Shown here one piece after another: positions 63,791 through 64,000 of a DNA stretch of 64,000 bases. The notes below the pieces were generated by a model, which made no database searches, was not told where the DNA came from, and saw nothing but the letters and a program-made list of their open reading frames with translations. The stretch lies in assembly GCA_022829145.1 (NCBI GenBank), contig CM040765.1:10212292-10276291 (forward strand). The letters are read 5' to 3'. Position 1 is the first letter of the stretch. The number at the start of each line of letters is the position of its first letter. The DNA is from Albula goreensis. Lineage: Eukaryota > Chordata > Actinopteri > Albuliformes > Albulidae. The translations under genes were made by a program, and so were the position numbers.

Positions 63791-64000
63791 TCACGGGGGC
63801 AATATTTGAAACATTGAAAACACTGAAAAGTGTGCGTAACTATGAAGTTATACTTTATTGTAATTAGTTAGTCGAAAAGGCTAAAATAAATGTCATAGGC
63901 CTATATAAATGTATTTTATATTTCAGGACAATGAAAGCTATTAACCACAGAAAGTGTAAAATAGCAGGATGCGTGGTATGAGTTTAAAGTCAGTAAAAAC

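Overview
The window looks like nuclear DNA of a ray-finned fish, most likely a teleost. Genes are broken by long AT-rich introns with GT-AG borders. tRNA-derived SINEs and MITE-like inverted repeats are scattered through it. Every recognisable protein has vertebrate or fish relatives. I cannot place it below teleost level.

Layout. (1) Positions 1-7002, + strand: the 3' exons of a PfkB-type kinase gene, the kinase half of the pseudouridine-metabolizing bifunctional protein; its 5' part lies outside the window. (2) 8204-9043, + strand: a small gene for a secreted, basic, six-cysteine protein I cannot assign; its first exon contains a frame break. (3) About 11.7-15.2 kb, + strand: a TLR1-family Toll-like receptor (TLR14/18-like) with a 5' non-coding exon and one large coding exon, interrupted by a one-base frameshift in a T run exactly at the transmembrane segment. 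(4) About 17.9-55.0 kb, + strand: cnot4, the RING E3 ligase of the CCR4-NOT complex, with an inferred non-coding first exon, a 12 kb first intron and twelve coding exons that join in phase to about 793 codons. (5) 61.2 kb to the right edge, - strand: the last two exons of tmem178b, convergent with cnot4. Both genes lie in 7q33-34 in human, so their proximity here fits an old linkage.

The genes do not form a pathway: nucleoside salvage, innate immune sensing, mRNA deadenylation/ubiquitin signalling and a four-span membrane protein. The non-coding part is rich in structure: a diverged ~49 bp minisatellite (about 11 units), a CCAAT-containing repeat directly behind a cnot4 exon, a duplicated ~110 bp intron element with ATCGAT cores, two two-copy families of inverted-repeat elements, several perfect hairpins and a CpG-rich, promoter-like island deep in a cnot4 intron.

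Two coding regions (TLR and the secreted protein) each carry one frame break in otherwise intact sequence. Either the assembly has uncorrected small indels or these are real lesions. I found no viral genes, CRISPR array or intact transposase. The closest thing to something undescribed is the six-cysteine secreted gene at 8.2-9.0 kb.
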